From the NCBI GenBank assembly GCA_023451735.1, contig JAEXYH010000062.1, forward strand, positions 35,943-99,942: a DNA stretch of 64,000 nt, given 5' to 3'. The DNA is from Pseudomonadota bacterium. GTDB lineage: Bacteria; Pseudomonadota; Alphaproteobacteria; Rhizobiales; Rhizobiaceae. Shown here one piece after another: positions 42,771 through 51,735 of this stretch; position 1 is the stretch's first letter, and each line of letters starts with the position of its first letter. The position numbers and the translations under genes are program-made. The notes beneath the pieces are model-generated. The model made no database searches. It was not told where the DNA came from and saw only the letters and a program-made list of their open reading frames with translations.

Positions 42771-43697
42771 ATGGACGTGGACGATTTGAACCTTTTCATA
42801 CGCATCGCCCAACTCCGCAGCATCAGCGCCGCAGCTCGCGACTTAGGTCTCACGCCGGCGGGAGCGAGCGCGCGGCTAGCGGCGCTCGAGCGAAAGCTCA
42901 GCGCCAGGCTTCTCCATCGCACGACGCGGCAGGCGACTTTGACCGAGGACGGTCTCGCCTTCCTGCCGCATGCAGAACAGGTTGTGCTCGCTGCAGAGTC
43001 CGCTCGAGCGGCGCTCGGGCGAGAGCAAGCCGCGCCTCGCGGCATATTGCGGGTAGCGGCTCCCGCCTCGTTCGCGCGGATGCATATTGTGCCAGGCCTG
43101 CCGGAATTCTGTAGGAAATATCCCGACTTGGCCCTTGATTTGCGCATCTCGGACAGCATTGTCGATCTCGTCGAAGGTGCCTTTGATGTGGCGGTTCGTT
43201 ATACTGAGCTTAGCGACTCGTCCTTCATCGCCAGGCGACTTGCTCCGGACAATCGGGTGCTGATTGCGTCGCCCGAATATATCGAGCGGAACGGGCGGCC
43301 GGAGACGCCTGACGACTTAGCGGGACATGCCTGCCTTGTCGTCGGCACGTTGGATCTCTGGACGTTTCGGGGGAAAAAAGCGGAGGTGATTGAGCGGCGT
43401 GTTACCCCGAGCCTCCGCATCAATGACGGCAGCGCAGTGCGCGACGCAGCATCAGCTGGGCTTGGCATCGCTCTAATGGCCACATGGTGCGCATCGGACG
43501 AGCTCCGATCTGGTTCGCTCGTTCCAGTCCTTCCAGAATATCCGCTGATCTCGACCCAGACGCTTTGGGCGCTATACCCAAGTTCTCGCGAGCTGGCGCC
43601 AAAAGTGAGAGTATTCATCGACTGGCTGGTCGATCGATTTGGGCATCAACCATACTGGGATCAAGGGCTGGAGAGTATCCTTAATAACAATCGATAA
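42771..43697 (+). CDS. LysR-family transcriptional regulator
   Basis: 308 residues. Winged helix-turn-helix at 1-60 (LNLFIRIAQLRSISAAARDLGLTP), linker helix and LysR substrate-binding domain (about 90-295, GILRVAAPASFARMHIVPGL). Divergent from the MDR gene, which it probably activates in response to a quinone or similar small molecule. Confidence 0.92.
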   Translation: MDVDDLNLFIRIAQLRSISAAARDLGLTPAGASARLAALERKLSARLLHRTTRQATLTEDGLAFLPHAEQVVLAAESARAALGREQAAPRGILRVAAPASFARMHIVPGLPEFCRKYPDLALDLRISDSIVDLVEGAFDVAVRYTELSDSSFIARRLAPDNRVLIASPEYIERNGRPETPDDLAGHACLVVGTLDLWTFRGKKAEVIERRVTPSLRINDGSAVRDAASAGLGIALMATWCASDELRSGSLVPVLPEYPLISTQTLWALYPSSRELAPKVRVFIDWLVDRFGHQPYWDQGLESILNNNR

Positions 43698-44080
43698 CAC
43701 AGGCTTGAAGTATCCGACCAACGGCATGAAGAAGAGTCCATCCGCGTGGTGTTCCCCCGTCCTTCCTGCCGACGTTGACATTGTCTGCGATGGGCGGAAG
43801 CTAACAGATTGGTAGTCTTGATAAGCTACGAACCGGCAGCCCGTTGAAATCAAGCAAGTTATATTCGTCCAGCTACGTAACTTGCTCACCGAGCGAAGTC
43901 GCTGAATTCCACGCGCTGCCAAAATCTCCCGACGACAATCTGGCGCTTATCCCACCTTGAGCATCGCCAACCGATACCTTTCCGGCGGCTTCAGACATCT
44001 GAGAGTCATTTGCCATCGACAATGCCAGGGTAATCAATCCCGTCTGCATTCAAAAATTATCAATCGTAAAAAGAATCCTC
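43698..44080. other. Intergenic region, no gene seen
   Basis: About 380 bp between LysR and MerR genes. Frames on both strands lack homology and start signals. It turns AT-rich towards 44040-44080, as expected just ahead of the MerR promoter. Confidence 0.5.
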
Positions 44081-44112
44081 TTGACCCTCCATCGACTGGA
44101 GGCCTGATCGAT
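44081..44112 (+). promoter_or_regulatory. MerR-type promoter with spacer dyad
   Basis: TTGACC (44081-44086) followed by CCTCCA-TCGAC-TGGAGG (44086-44102), a 6-5-6 dyad in the spacer, is the classic MerR-family operator. A -10 at GATCGA (44106-44111, 19-base spacer) is likely. Transcription would begin at about the A of ATG 44118, so the message may be leaderless. Confidence 0.65.
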
Positions 44113-44117
44113 ACGCT

Positions 44118-45044
44118 ATGACACACCGCAATTACACCATTGGGCAAATCGCCGAGCTGAGCAGGATCCCCGTTCGTCGGATTCGCTTCTATGCCGATCA
44201 AGGACTTTTGCCGAATGTCGATCGGACAGAAAGCGGATACAGGCTATTCGATCAGGCCGACCTGATTAGGCTCGAACTGATCAAAACCCTACGAAAATCA
44301 GGGATTGGCCTTCAGCCTATCCGTGCCGTGCTCACCCAAGAGCGCTCCATCGGGCAGGTCCTGTCGCTGCAACTGGCGGAAATCGAAAGCCAGATCGAAG
44401 CCCAGCGCCGTGTTGCAGCGGCCATTCGGGCCGCATTGCGTTCAAGCGAGCCAACCATCAACGACCTGAGGAGAATTTCGGAAATGACCACAGTTTCAAA
44501 TGCCGAGCGTGTTGATGTCCTTCGTAGCTTTCTGGATCGTGTCGTGTCTGGAGCTGCAATCGATACGACATGGAAGGAATGGATGCTGGAAATGAGCAGG
44601 CCCGAACTTCCCGACAGTTCGACTGACGAACAGATCGATGCCTGGATCGAATTATCCACTCTGCTGGCCGAGCCATCTTTCGTCGACCAGATGCGCAGCA
44701 ACGCCGCAGACAGCGTAATAAGGCTGAAAGGCGACGTTCTTCAGGAGACTTGGCAGACTGTCGTGGCAAAGTCCAAGGATGCCATCTCGCGAGGCGTTGA
44801 CCCCGGCTCGTCCGAAGCGCAGTCTCTTGCAGGCGACTATCTGGAAGGTTGGGCTCGCGCTCAGGGCACCGATCTGAATGAGGAAAATGCCCGGCGCATG
44901 CGCCGCAAACTGCTTGAGCACAAACCGAACATGCAGCGCTACTGGGAACTCGTCCATATCCTCAAGGGAACACCCTTACCCAAGCCCGACAAGGTCTTTC
45001 CATGGATAGACCAGGCGATGGCAATCCGCCTGGCCGACGTCTGA
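44118..45044 (+). CDS. MerR-family transcriptional regulator
   Basis: 308 residues. MerR helix-turn-helix and wing (YTIGQIAELSRIPVRRIRFYADQGLLP, SGYRLFDQADL), dimerisation coiled coil (about 75-115) and a long helical C-terminal domain (about 125-300) resembling TipAS-like effector domains rather than metal-binding MerRs; the protein contains no cysteine. It is probably autoregulated through the dyad just upstream. No target gene lies downstream on the same strand. Confidence 0.88.
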   Translation: MTHRNYTIGQIAELSRIPVRRIRFYADQGLLPNVDRTESGYRLFDQADLIRLELIKTLRKSGIGLQPIRAVLTQERSIGQVLSLQLAEIESQIEAQRRVAAAIRAALRSSEPTINDLRRISEMTTVSNAERVDVLRSFLDRVVSGAAIDTTWKEWMLEMSRPELPDSSTDEQIDAWIELSTLLAEPSFVDQMRSNAADSVIRLKGDVLQETWQTVVAKSKDAISRGVDPGSSEAQSLAGDYLEGWARAQGTDLNEENARRMRRKLLEHKPNMQRYWELVHILKGTPLPKPDKVFPWIDQAMAIRLADV

Positions 45045-45063
45045 GCATCAGCTCGCAAGGGCA

Positions 45064-45879
45064 TCATCTACGGCCAGCATCATCAAGCGCGAAGACGCCA
45101 TCGCCTATGCCGGCGGCCGGTTCCGGCTGACCAAGGTCATGCGGCAGCAGCACACCGACATTTTTCACGCCGAGATCCTGCAACTGATAAGGCGTTCCAT
45201 AACCGAACTCGAGGTGTCCACATCCCATTATGCCGATCACCAATCGCTCTGGATCAGCTTTCAGGCTCTCCGAAATCCCGCAGGCAAAAGCCCTGTCCCA
45301 GGTTTGTTGAGCACGAACGAAGCGGTCGAATTCGGGGGCTGTCGCAGACTGGGCGGCACGATTGGGCCGCAGGCCGCCGGTTATGTCGAAAAGATACTGC
45401 CTGTGTTCCGGCGTCGCCGCAGCCGCCGGCGTCACCCCGTCGCGCTCTTCGAGGGGGATCGCGTCCCATCCCAACTTGCCGACTTCGGTTACGAGTGCTC
45501 GCCGGCAATTGACGGCCAGCATCGGTACACGAAACTGGCGGCAGAAATGGAAGATCGGCGTATAGAGCGCGGGATCGAAGCGCCATACCTCTACCCATCG
45601 CGATTCTTCCAGGAACGCTTCAAGATCAGTTTCACCGGCCACCCAGCGATCGAGCGCCGGCTGAACGGCACGTGGGAACATCTCGAACGCGACGGCGATA
45701 TTGTCACGATAGGCCGACAGGCTCGCGATTACATGAAGCTGCCACCGATGGATATCATAGCGGTCATGCGTTTCACCCAGAAGCACCGCCTGCATCTGCG
45801 ACATGCGCTGCATCATGTCCGAATGACCGATCAGCTCGCGGCTGGTCGGGTCGAACCATTGCCCTGCCGGCATGCTCAT
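45064..45879 (-). CDS. ChaN-family haem-binding protein
   Basis: 271 residues from ATG 45879 (ATGA overlap with the upstream gene; ATG 45903 would overlap by 28 bp). ChaN motifs LLGETHDRYDIHRWQ, AFEMFPRAVQPALDRW and IMGCGHLEFGYGTP are clear. ChaN proteins bind haem as a cofacial dimer. This one has no evident signal peptide or lipobox, so it may be cytoplasmic. Last gene of the RirA-type iron operon. Confidence 0.82.
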   Translation of the reverse strand: MSMPAGQWFDPTSRELIGHSDMMQRMSQMQAVLLGETHDRYDIHRWQLHVIASLSAYRDNIAVAFEMFPRAVQPALDRWVAGETDLEAFLEESRWVEVWRFDPALYTPIFHFCRQFRVPMLAVNCRRALVTEVGKLGWDAIPLEERDGVTPAAAATPEHRQYLFDITGGLRPNRAAQSATAPEFDRFVRAQQTWDRAFACGISESLKADPERLVIGIMGCGHLEFGYGTPYQLQDLGVKNVGVLLPHDLGQPEPAAGIGDGVFALDDAGRR

Positions 45880-46613
45880 ACCCGACCATCCCAACCCGAC
45901 CATGCGGCGGAAGAGTTAGCGTAGAGGCGAAGGCCGGTTTCTTCTCCCTGATGATCAAGCGCAACCAGCAACGCCCTGCCGCCTTCGCTGGTCTCGACCC
46001 AGGAACCAACCGTCCCGCCGAGAAGGTGCAGGTGAAAATCATCCCGCGTGACATTGATGAAACCCATGCCGGGATTGACCCTCTCGACGACACCTGTCCA
46101 GCTTTGCCGGAATGTCGGTGTCTCGAACTCGATGGAAATGGGTTGCTGCGACTGAAGCGCCGCCTTGAGCGGGAGCGAACCGATATCGTTTTCAGCGACA
46201 TCCGCCCGTTTCGGAAAAGGCAGGGCCTCTGCCGGCCCCAGTTCCGTGCAGGGAAAATGCCCAAGCTTCTCCTCGAAAATCTCAGCCCCCTCGAATCCGA
46301 CGACCGCAAACAGCGTCTCGCCATCTCCGTCATGGAACTCCATGCGCGGATAGGCCTTGCCCTGAATGAGCCTTGTTGCATTGAGCTGAATACTCCGCAC
46401 ACTGCGATGTTCGAGCAGGCTGTCATGGAACTGACCGCTACAGGCAAGCCGCTCTGCCTTTCGTGTCACCTCGGCGACCGCGCCGATCCGCTCGTGGGTT
46501 GCGCCTCTCGCCTTGCCGATCATCATAAGGGATCCGAGTTCCGGCAGACGCAGAAGAACGTCGTCCGGCTGTGCATCTATTCCCAAAAGCACGGAGGTCT
46601 GGTTCTGCGTCAT
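45876..46613 (-). CDS. ChuX/HemS-like haem utilisation protein (tentative)
   Basis: 245 residues, 12 bp after the ABC gene. LGSLMMIGKARGATHERIGAV resembles the N-terminal haem-protein repeat of HemS/HmuS, and the middle (RMEFHDGDGETLFAVVGFEG) the edge of that fold. Length fits neither the single-domain ChuX (about 165) nor HemS (about 345). Context with TonB receptor and ChaN supports a haem role in the cytoplasm. Assignment is moderate. Confidence 0.5.
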   Translation of the reverse strand: MTQNQTSVLLGIDAQPDDVLLRLPELGSLMMIGKARGATHERIGAVAEVTRKAERLACSGQFHDSLLEHRSVRSIQLNATRLIQGKAYPRMEFHDGDGETLFAVVGFEGAEIFEEKLGHFPCTELGPAEALPFPKRADVAENDIGSLPLKAALQSQQPISIEFETPTFRQSWTGVVERVNPGMGFINVTRDDFHLHLLGGTVGSWVETSEGGRALLVALDHQGEETGLRLYANSSAAWSGWDGRV

Positions 46614-46625
46614 GGTCAGTTATCC

Positions 46626-48347
46626 TTAGGCTGGCGCCATTGCTGATGGCGAATTGGCGGGTTCGGCAAGGCTTATCGTCGAGAAAGAGCCGATCCCTTC
46701 AGGTTTGCGGTGAGAGACGATGAAAAAGGCAGTATCGGGAAGCTTTTCCCGAAGGATGGAAAGCAATTCTCTTTCTGCCTTCTCATCAAGGGCGCTGGTT
46801 GCCTCGTCCATCACAACCCATTTGGGCTTGTGGAACAGGACGCGAGCGAGCGCCAGCCGCTGAACCTCGCCTCCGGAAAGGCCGTCCGGCGCATCGTCCT
46901 GCCCAATGAGAAGGTCAGCAGAGCGGTGACCTAGACCAACCGTATCAAGCACTACTGTTGCCTGCTTTTCATCCACCTCGCGGCCAAGTGCCGGGTAGAC
47001 TGCGGCGTCCAGCAGCGTGCCGGTCGGAAGATATGGTTTCTGTGAGAGGAACATGGATTGATCGACCGGCCATTGCGCACGGCCAGCGCGATGCTGCCAG
47101 AGGCCCGCAAGAGTTTTGACTAAAGTTGTCTTTCCAATCCCCGATCGTCCCTGAAGCCAGATGGCACCGGCAGGTGCCAATCCCAAGGAGCCGAGCGATG
47201 CAAGCTCGCGGTTGTCCGGCGTGTAGAGGGTCAGATTTTCCACATTCGGCGACGGGGCACCGTCGTCCCGTTCCGCCAATTCGGACGTTGCCTTCTGCTC
47301 TCCGGCGGCCTGTGCAGCAAGCAGGAAATTGTCGAGACGTGCTGCAGTTGCAACCAGATCGGCAAGGTTACGATAGGAGAAGATGAACCAGGACAAGGTC
47401 GTCACGACATTCGAGAACGCCATGCTGAGCTGCATCAGACCGCCGAAAGCGACGTGACCGGCGAGGTAGCCGGGCAATGCGACAAACAGCGGGATGCGCA
47501 AAACCGAATGACGGAAGGGGTAGGTGAACAATCCGAGGATCAGTTCCCGCCTGATCAGATGGCGCCAGTTGTTGGCAACGGCATCGAACCGCCTCCCGAA
47601 GCCGTCCTTCTCGACCTCCTCGCCGCCTGCGAGGGCAACCTCGTCGAATGATCCACGCCATCTTGCCATCGCGAACCGGAAGCTGGCTTCGCGCTTCTGC
47701 TGTTCGGTGAGCAGGCTCTTGAGCGGATAGCCCAAGACATGGGTTATGACGCTGCAGATCGCGACATACAGGAAAGCGGACCAGACCATGTAGCGCGGGA
47801 TTTCGTAGTCGATACCAATGAAGGCCAGCGAGAGAGGGAAGTTTGCGAGGCTCCACAACAGCGCCACATAGGAGAAAAGTCCTACGACCTCACCGATAAG
47901 ATCGAGCGCCTCGCCGAGCAGGCCCTTGGTGAACAAGCGACAGTCTTCGGCAATGCGCTGGTCGGGATTGTCGATCCGCTGCTCATTGCCATTGGCGAGA
48001 AACCAATAGGCCTTGTTGGCGGTCCATAGGTTGATGGCATGATCCGTCAGCGATCTCCGCCAGCGAATTTCGATGACCTTTCGAATATATTCATGCGCCA
48101 GCCCACGCGCCGAGTTCAGGCCAACGATCAGCGCAAAGATGCCGATCTGGTGATAGACTTGGGTGGCATCGACCTTTTCCACTGCCGAGTAGAACTCCCC
48201 GGTCCAGCGGGTCAGGCGGATGCTGGCATAGACAGCCCCAAGATTGAGCGCCACCGCAACTGCGAAAAGCGCAAGGCTTAGCTTACCGCCGGGTGCCTTG
48301 ATGCAAGGGACGAGCAATCTTCGAAAACGAGCAAGAATTTTGAACAT
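46626..48347 (-). CDS. YddA/SbmA-type ABC transporter (fused permease and ATPase)
   Basis: 573 residues from ATG 48347 (GTG 48356 is the alternative). An N-terminal SbmA/BacA-like membrane domain (about 1-330, RWTGEFYSAVEK, NPDQRIAEDCRLF) is fused to an ATPase with Walker A QGRSGIGKTT, LSGGEVQRLALARVL and VVMDEATSALD. Family members include YddA and mycobacterial Rv1819c, an importer of cobalamin and peptides. Lying between a TonB receptor and haem proteins under RirA-type operators, it may move the haem or siderophore ligand across the inner membrane. Confidence 0.88.
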   Translation of the reverse strand: MFKILARFRRLLVPCIKAPGGKLSLALFAVAVALNLGAVYASIRLTRWTGEFYSAVEKVDATQVYHQIGIFALIVGLNSARGLAHEYIRKVIEIRWRRSLTDHAINLWTANKAYWFLANGNEQRIDNPDQRIAEDCRLFTKGLLGEALDLIGEVVGLFSYVALLWSLANFPLSLAFIGIDYEIPRYMVWSAFLYVAICSVITHVLGYPLKSLLTEQQKREASFRFAMARWRGSFDEVALAGGEEVEKDGFGRRFDAVANNWRHLIRRELILGLFTYPFRHSVLRIPLFVALPGYLAGHVAFGGLMQLSMAFSNVVTTLSWFIFSYRNLADLVATAARLDNFLLAAQAAGEQKATSELAERDDGAPSPNVENLTLYTPDNRELASLGSLGLAPAGAIWLQGRSGIGKTTLVKTLAGLWQHRAGRAQWPVDQSMFLSQKPYLPTGTLLDAAVYPALGREVDEKQATVVLDTVGLGHRSADLLIGQDDAPDGLSGGEVQRLALARVLFHKPKWVVMDEATSALDEKAERELLSILREKLPDTAFFIVSHRKPEGIGSFSTISLAEPANSPSAMAPA

Positions 48348-48401
48348 GGCTATCACGAAAATGAGGGTGGGCTTGCGCCCACACCTCAGGTTGCAAAGGG
48401 A

Positions 48402-50708
48402 TTAGAACTTGACCGTGGCGCCGACCTTGAACACGCGTCCTGCGCCCGTCTGAAGTTCAAGCGGGTTGACATTGGCCGTCGCAGTAGAAGGTGCAGTCTG
48501 CTCGTAACCGGTCAGCGTGTTCGGGAAGTAGCGACGATCGAAGATGTTCTCGACACCGAAGGTCAGTTCGAAATTCTTCCGGGGCGTCCATTTCGCATAG
48601 GTGTCGAACAGCGCGTAGCCGGAAGCCAGATAGGATGTCGGGCTCGCATTTTCGGTGCGCCCTGCGGCGAAGGTACCGAAGGCTTCGAGCTGAAGATTGT
48701 ATTCGGGCAGCACGTGCTTCACGCCAAGCACTGCGGTGAACGGGACAGCACCGTCGAATGCAGTCTTTGCCGATCCGGCCGAAACACGCTGACGTCCTTT
48801 CGACCAGCTGAAGTTGGCGGACAAGGTTGTGTCGTCGCGCACCTCGTATTCACCGCCGAATTCAATACCCCACAGCTTGACGTCCTCGACATTGTCGAAC
48901 GTATAGGCCGTGACCGGTCCGCCTCCAGGGCCGGGAATGAGTACTTCCTGGAATGACCGAATGAAGTCCTCATAGTCCGCATAAAAAGCGCCGAGAGAGA
49001 AGAAGCCGCGCTCGTATTCGCCACGCAGACCGATCTCATAGCTCTGGACGGATTCAGGCTTCAGATCGAGATTCGGAATGATCGACATACCGGTGAAGGG
49101 ATCCGAGCTCGACTGGAACAATTGCTGCGACGTCGGCATCTTAAAGCCCTCGCCGTAGGACGCGTAGACGGAATAAGTCTCGTCCAGCTTGTAGATCGCG
49201 CCGATCCGCTTGAGCAGTTCGGTCTTTTCCTGCTTGCTCGGCTCATAGCCGGGCAAGCCCGGATAGCTGCTGTCGCCGGTCGGATCGATAGAATAATGCG
49301 CCAGACGAAGGCCGGGCGTGATCGTCAGCCGGTCATCCAGCAAGATGATCTCGTCCTGGATGTAGAAATCAGCACGGGTCGTATCGACGCGCGGGAAGCT
49401 GAATCCCTGGTTTTCCAGAACCGTCGTGGTGTCTGTCAGAGAATTATAGGTGGTGTTGATGCCCTGATAGTCGCCCTTTGTCAGGTCGCCGTCAAAGCCG
49501 TAAGTCAGTTTGTGGCTGGTCGAGCCGAGATCGAAACTCGACTGCAGCTGGATATCCGCTTCAAGGAAATCCTCGCGAAAGTCGCGGTACTGGTTGTGAA
49601 GCTGGATGCGGTTGGAATAGACGCGCCGCTGATCGCTGTCGGTCGTACGGTGCTGCGGAGAATACGAGACGCGCCAGTTCAGCGTATCCAGCCAGCCCGC
49701 ATCGACATCCCACTGGTGCTCAAGCGCGATACGCTTGCGGCTCATCTCCAGATCACGGACGTAAGGATCGTTGATGTAGGTGCCCGTCGTCGGCACGCCG
49801 GTCGTCGATGCCGACATGTCGTAGAGTTGCAGGATTTCGGTATCGCGGCCGAAAAGCTCGCCGGTCAGCTTGATCGTGTGGTCGGCGGTCGGTGTCCAAA
49901 CGGCCTTGAGCAGCGCATTGTCGACATCGGTATCGTTCGGGAAAAGCTCGTTACATCCGATGTACAGACGCGAGCACCCCCAGATGCCGCCGTCGGCGCG
50001 GGCATTGCGGAAGCGGGCCTCGTGCGAGGAGGTCTGGCTGTAGCTGCCGAGGATCTCGAGGTCGCCGAAATCATAAGCGCCGGTGATCTGCTTTTTCCAG
50101 GAGCGGTCATAGCTGTCGTAGCTGGTCTTCAGCTCCAGCGCCCAGGGCTTGGTCGGATCGGCAGCCAGAAGGTCGGATGGATCGCGGGTGCGGAACATCA
50201 CCGAACCGCCGAGCGCATCAGCGCCCCAGAGCACCGAGTTCGGACCACGCACGATCTCTACCGCCTGAAAATTGCTCATCAGATCGAAGAAGTCGCGGCT
50301 GCCATCGGTGATCGATTCCTGTATGCGCGATCCATCGACGGTCAGCTGGACGCGGTTGCCCGACATGCCACGGATAGAGAAGCCGGAAAGCTGGCCCCAT
50401 GGATTGGTGATCGAGGTCTGGCGAGACACCGCAATACCGGGCTCATGGCGCACCAGATCCTGGATGTCGCGGATGTTGTGGTCGTCCATCTCCTTGCGAT
50501 CAATGACCGAAATCGTCTGCGGCACGTCGAGAACGCGTTTCGCGTCACGCGTGGAAAGAAGCACGATAGGCTTGAGTGTCGTCGTGTCCTCGGCATTGTC
50601 TACTCGTGCATTCTCCTGTGCCCATGCTGGGAATGTGACGACAGACGCCAAAAAGGCCGCACGCCAAACTCGCGCCGAAAGGCACGTCCGCGATGTATCA
50701 ATTTTCAT
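48402..50708 (-). CDS. TonB-dependent outer-membrane receptor (haem/siderophore type)
   Basis: 768 residues with a signal peptide (to about 30) and a C-terminal Phe (VGATVKF). Plug domain (about 45-165) with FSIRGMSGNRVQLTVDGSRIQE, as in haemoglobin/haem receptors. The barrel carries GEGFKMPTSQQLF and PNLDLKPESVQSYEIG, which match the FRAP and NPNL motifs of haem receptors. However, no His lies between them, where haem receptors have their axial ligand. Substrate may therefore be another iron complex. It begins the leftward iron operon. Confidence 0.9.
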   Translation of the reverse strand: MKIDTSRTCLSARVWRAAFLASVVTFPAWAQENARVDNAEDTTTLKPIVLLSTRDAKRVLDVPQTISVIDRKEMDDHNIRDIQDLVRHEPGIAVSRQTSITNPWGQLSGFSIRGMSGNRVQLTVDGSRIQESITDGSRDFFDLMSNFQAVEIVRGPNSVLWGADALGGSVMFRTRDPSDLLAADPTKPWALELKTSYDSYDRSWKKQITGAYDFGDLEILGSYSQTSSHEARFRNARADGGIWGCSRLYIGCNELFPNDTDVDNALLKAVWTPTADHTIKLTGELFGRDTEILQLYDMSASTTGVPTTGTYINDPYVRDLEMSRKRIALEHQWDVDAGWLDTLNWRVSYSPQHRTTDSDQRRVYSNRIQLHNQYRDFREDFLEADIQLQSSFDLGSTSHKLTYGFDGDLTKGDYQGINTTYNSLTDTTTVLENQGFSFPRVDTTRADFYIQDEIILLDDRLTITPGLRLAHYSIDPTGDSSYPGLPGYEPSKQEKTELLKRIGAIYKLDETYSVYASYGEGFKMPTSQQLFQSSSDPFTGMSIIPNLDLKPESVQSYEIGLRGEYERGFFSLGAFYADYEDFIRSFQEVLIPGPGGGPVTAYTFDNVEDVKLWGIEFGGEYEVRDDTTLSANFSWSKGRQRVSAGSAKTAFDGAVPFTAVLGVKHVLPEYNLQLEAFGTFAAGRTENASPTSYLASGYALFDTYAKWTPRKNFELTFGVENIFDRRYFPNTLTGYEQTAPSTATANVNPLELQTGAGRVFKVGATVKF

Positions 50709-50712
50709 GTAA

Positions 50713-50731
50713 CCCCCAAATGCTTAGGGGG
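50713..50731 (-). promoter_or_regulatory. Hairpin that can mask the receptor ribosome-binding site
   Basis: In the mRNA, CCCCC (50731-50727), a 9-base loop and GGGGG (50717-50713) lie just before TTAC-ATG of the receptor. The GGGGG is the only SD-like element, so pairing would hide it. Confidence 0.45.
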
Positions 50732-50746
50732 CCTGCCTACAAAACA

Positions 50747-50786
50747 TGATAATTTGAATCAACTTCGAACATGATTACTTTTGTCA
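50747..50786. promoter_or_regulatory. Two RirA-type iron-responsive operators
   Basis: TGATAATTTGAATCA (50747-50761) and TGATTACTTTTGTCA (50772-50786) are both perfect TGA-N9-TCA motifs, the operator of the rhizobial iron repressor RirA. The second is part of a longer dyad CATGA...TCATG. They lie about 40-75 bp before the TonB receptor start, where a repressor would block its promoter when iron is plentiful. Confidence 0.8.
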
Positions 50787-50992
50787 TGTTTTAATTGCGT
50801 GTCGAAAATGACACAGCCTCCTATCTGGAGATGTTGAGAGACAGAAGAAGGGCAAGTCAGCGGAATAGGAAATCGATATTGAGGTAACTCGGACTTAGCG
50901 CTGACATTTTCGTCCTGGTCTGCATCAGCCCAAGAGAACCGTATCTTCGTTCAATTACGGCAACCCCGGAAACGACTTCACTGCTCCAGTGA

Positions 50993-51340
50993 CAACGGTA
51001 TCCCGACCTCGGAGTCAACGGCCACATCGGGTTCAACGAACAGGGATCCGCATTGGCAAGCACTGTCAGGATTGTCAAACTGCCGGAGGAAACGCTGCAT
51101 GCCAATCTTCCCACCCTGCTGAATCTGGACAGCGTACCTCAAAGCGTAATCACCATCGAGATTTCGGACATTTTGCACGCGCAAGGGATCATCGTTCTGG
51201 CAACTGAAGCAGCAAAAACAGAAGCGGTGCGCAGATGCCTGGAAGAGGACCAGACAGCAGATTGCCCCGGCTCCTATCTTTCCAGACACCCGCATGTGCA
51301 TTGGTTTCTGGATTACGCAGCCGCTTCGGAGCTTCGGTAG
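50993..51340 (+). pseudogene. 3' remnant of a glucosamine-6-phosphate deaminase-like (NagB) gene
   Basis: From an in-frame stop at 50990 the frame reads DLGVNGHIGFNEQGSALAS, VRIVKLPEETLHANLP, DILHAQGIIVLATEAAKTEAV and ends SRHPHVHWFLDYAAA, the C-terminal 60% of the NagB/6-phosphogluconolactonase fold. The N-terminal part with the phosphate loop is missing, and no start codon or SD suits it. It lies in the gap between two divergent iron operons. Confidence 0.75.
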
Positions 51341-51735
51341 CAGACCTTGATTGTTATTTCAGCTCTTGATGGGATGCGAACCGCCGGCGCAGACGTTAAT
51401 CCGCATAAGTTATCATTTTAGGTGTTTTCCATCCGGATAAAATTCCTGTAGGTGGTTCCGCCGCTGATGGCCGGTGATGTCCGAGATGAATCTTCAAGCT
51501 ACTCCCGTTTGGGATGACGGCACTCATCGTAACATTCACATTCTCGGCCGCCTCTCACCGTCATTCGTGTCGTGTCGGAATTAGCAACTCGCAGAACGCA
51601 GGCGAAACATATTTTCTATAACTTCAGTAGAATTAGAAAGACCAGTCTTTCTGCAGGTCGTTATGCTCACTAGGCTTCCCCGTGCAGGTGGGCGTCGGCC
51701 CAATTGCCTTCGCATAGACTTACCAGGGGACCTGA
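51341..51735 (+). promoter_or_regulatory. Control region of the ferric-chelate operon
   Basis: About 395 bp without a gene. A perfect 18-bp dyad AGAAAGAC-CA-GTCTTTCT lies at 51635-51652, about 85 bp before the binding-protein ATG, with CTATAA at 51616-51621 as a possible -10. No perfect TGA-N9-TCA motif was found here, unlike the opposite iron operon. SD AGGGGA precedes ATG 51736. Confidence 0.45.

Noticed and set aside
43572..43922. 116-codon minus-strand frame overlapping the LysR 3' end
   Set aside because: No SD, no homology, and mostly antisense to LysR or in non-coding sequence.
49122..50774. Open frame of 550 codons opposite the TonB receptor
   Set aside because: Shadow of the receptor gene; no signal, SD or homology.
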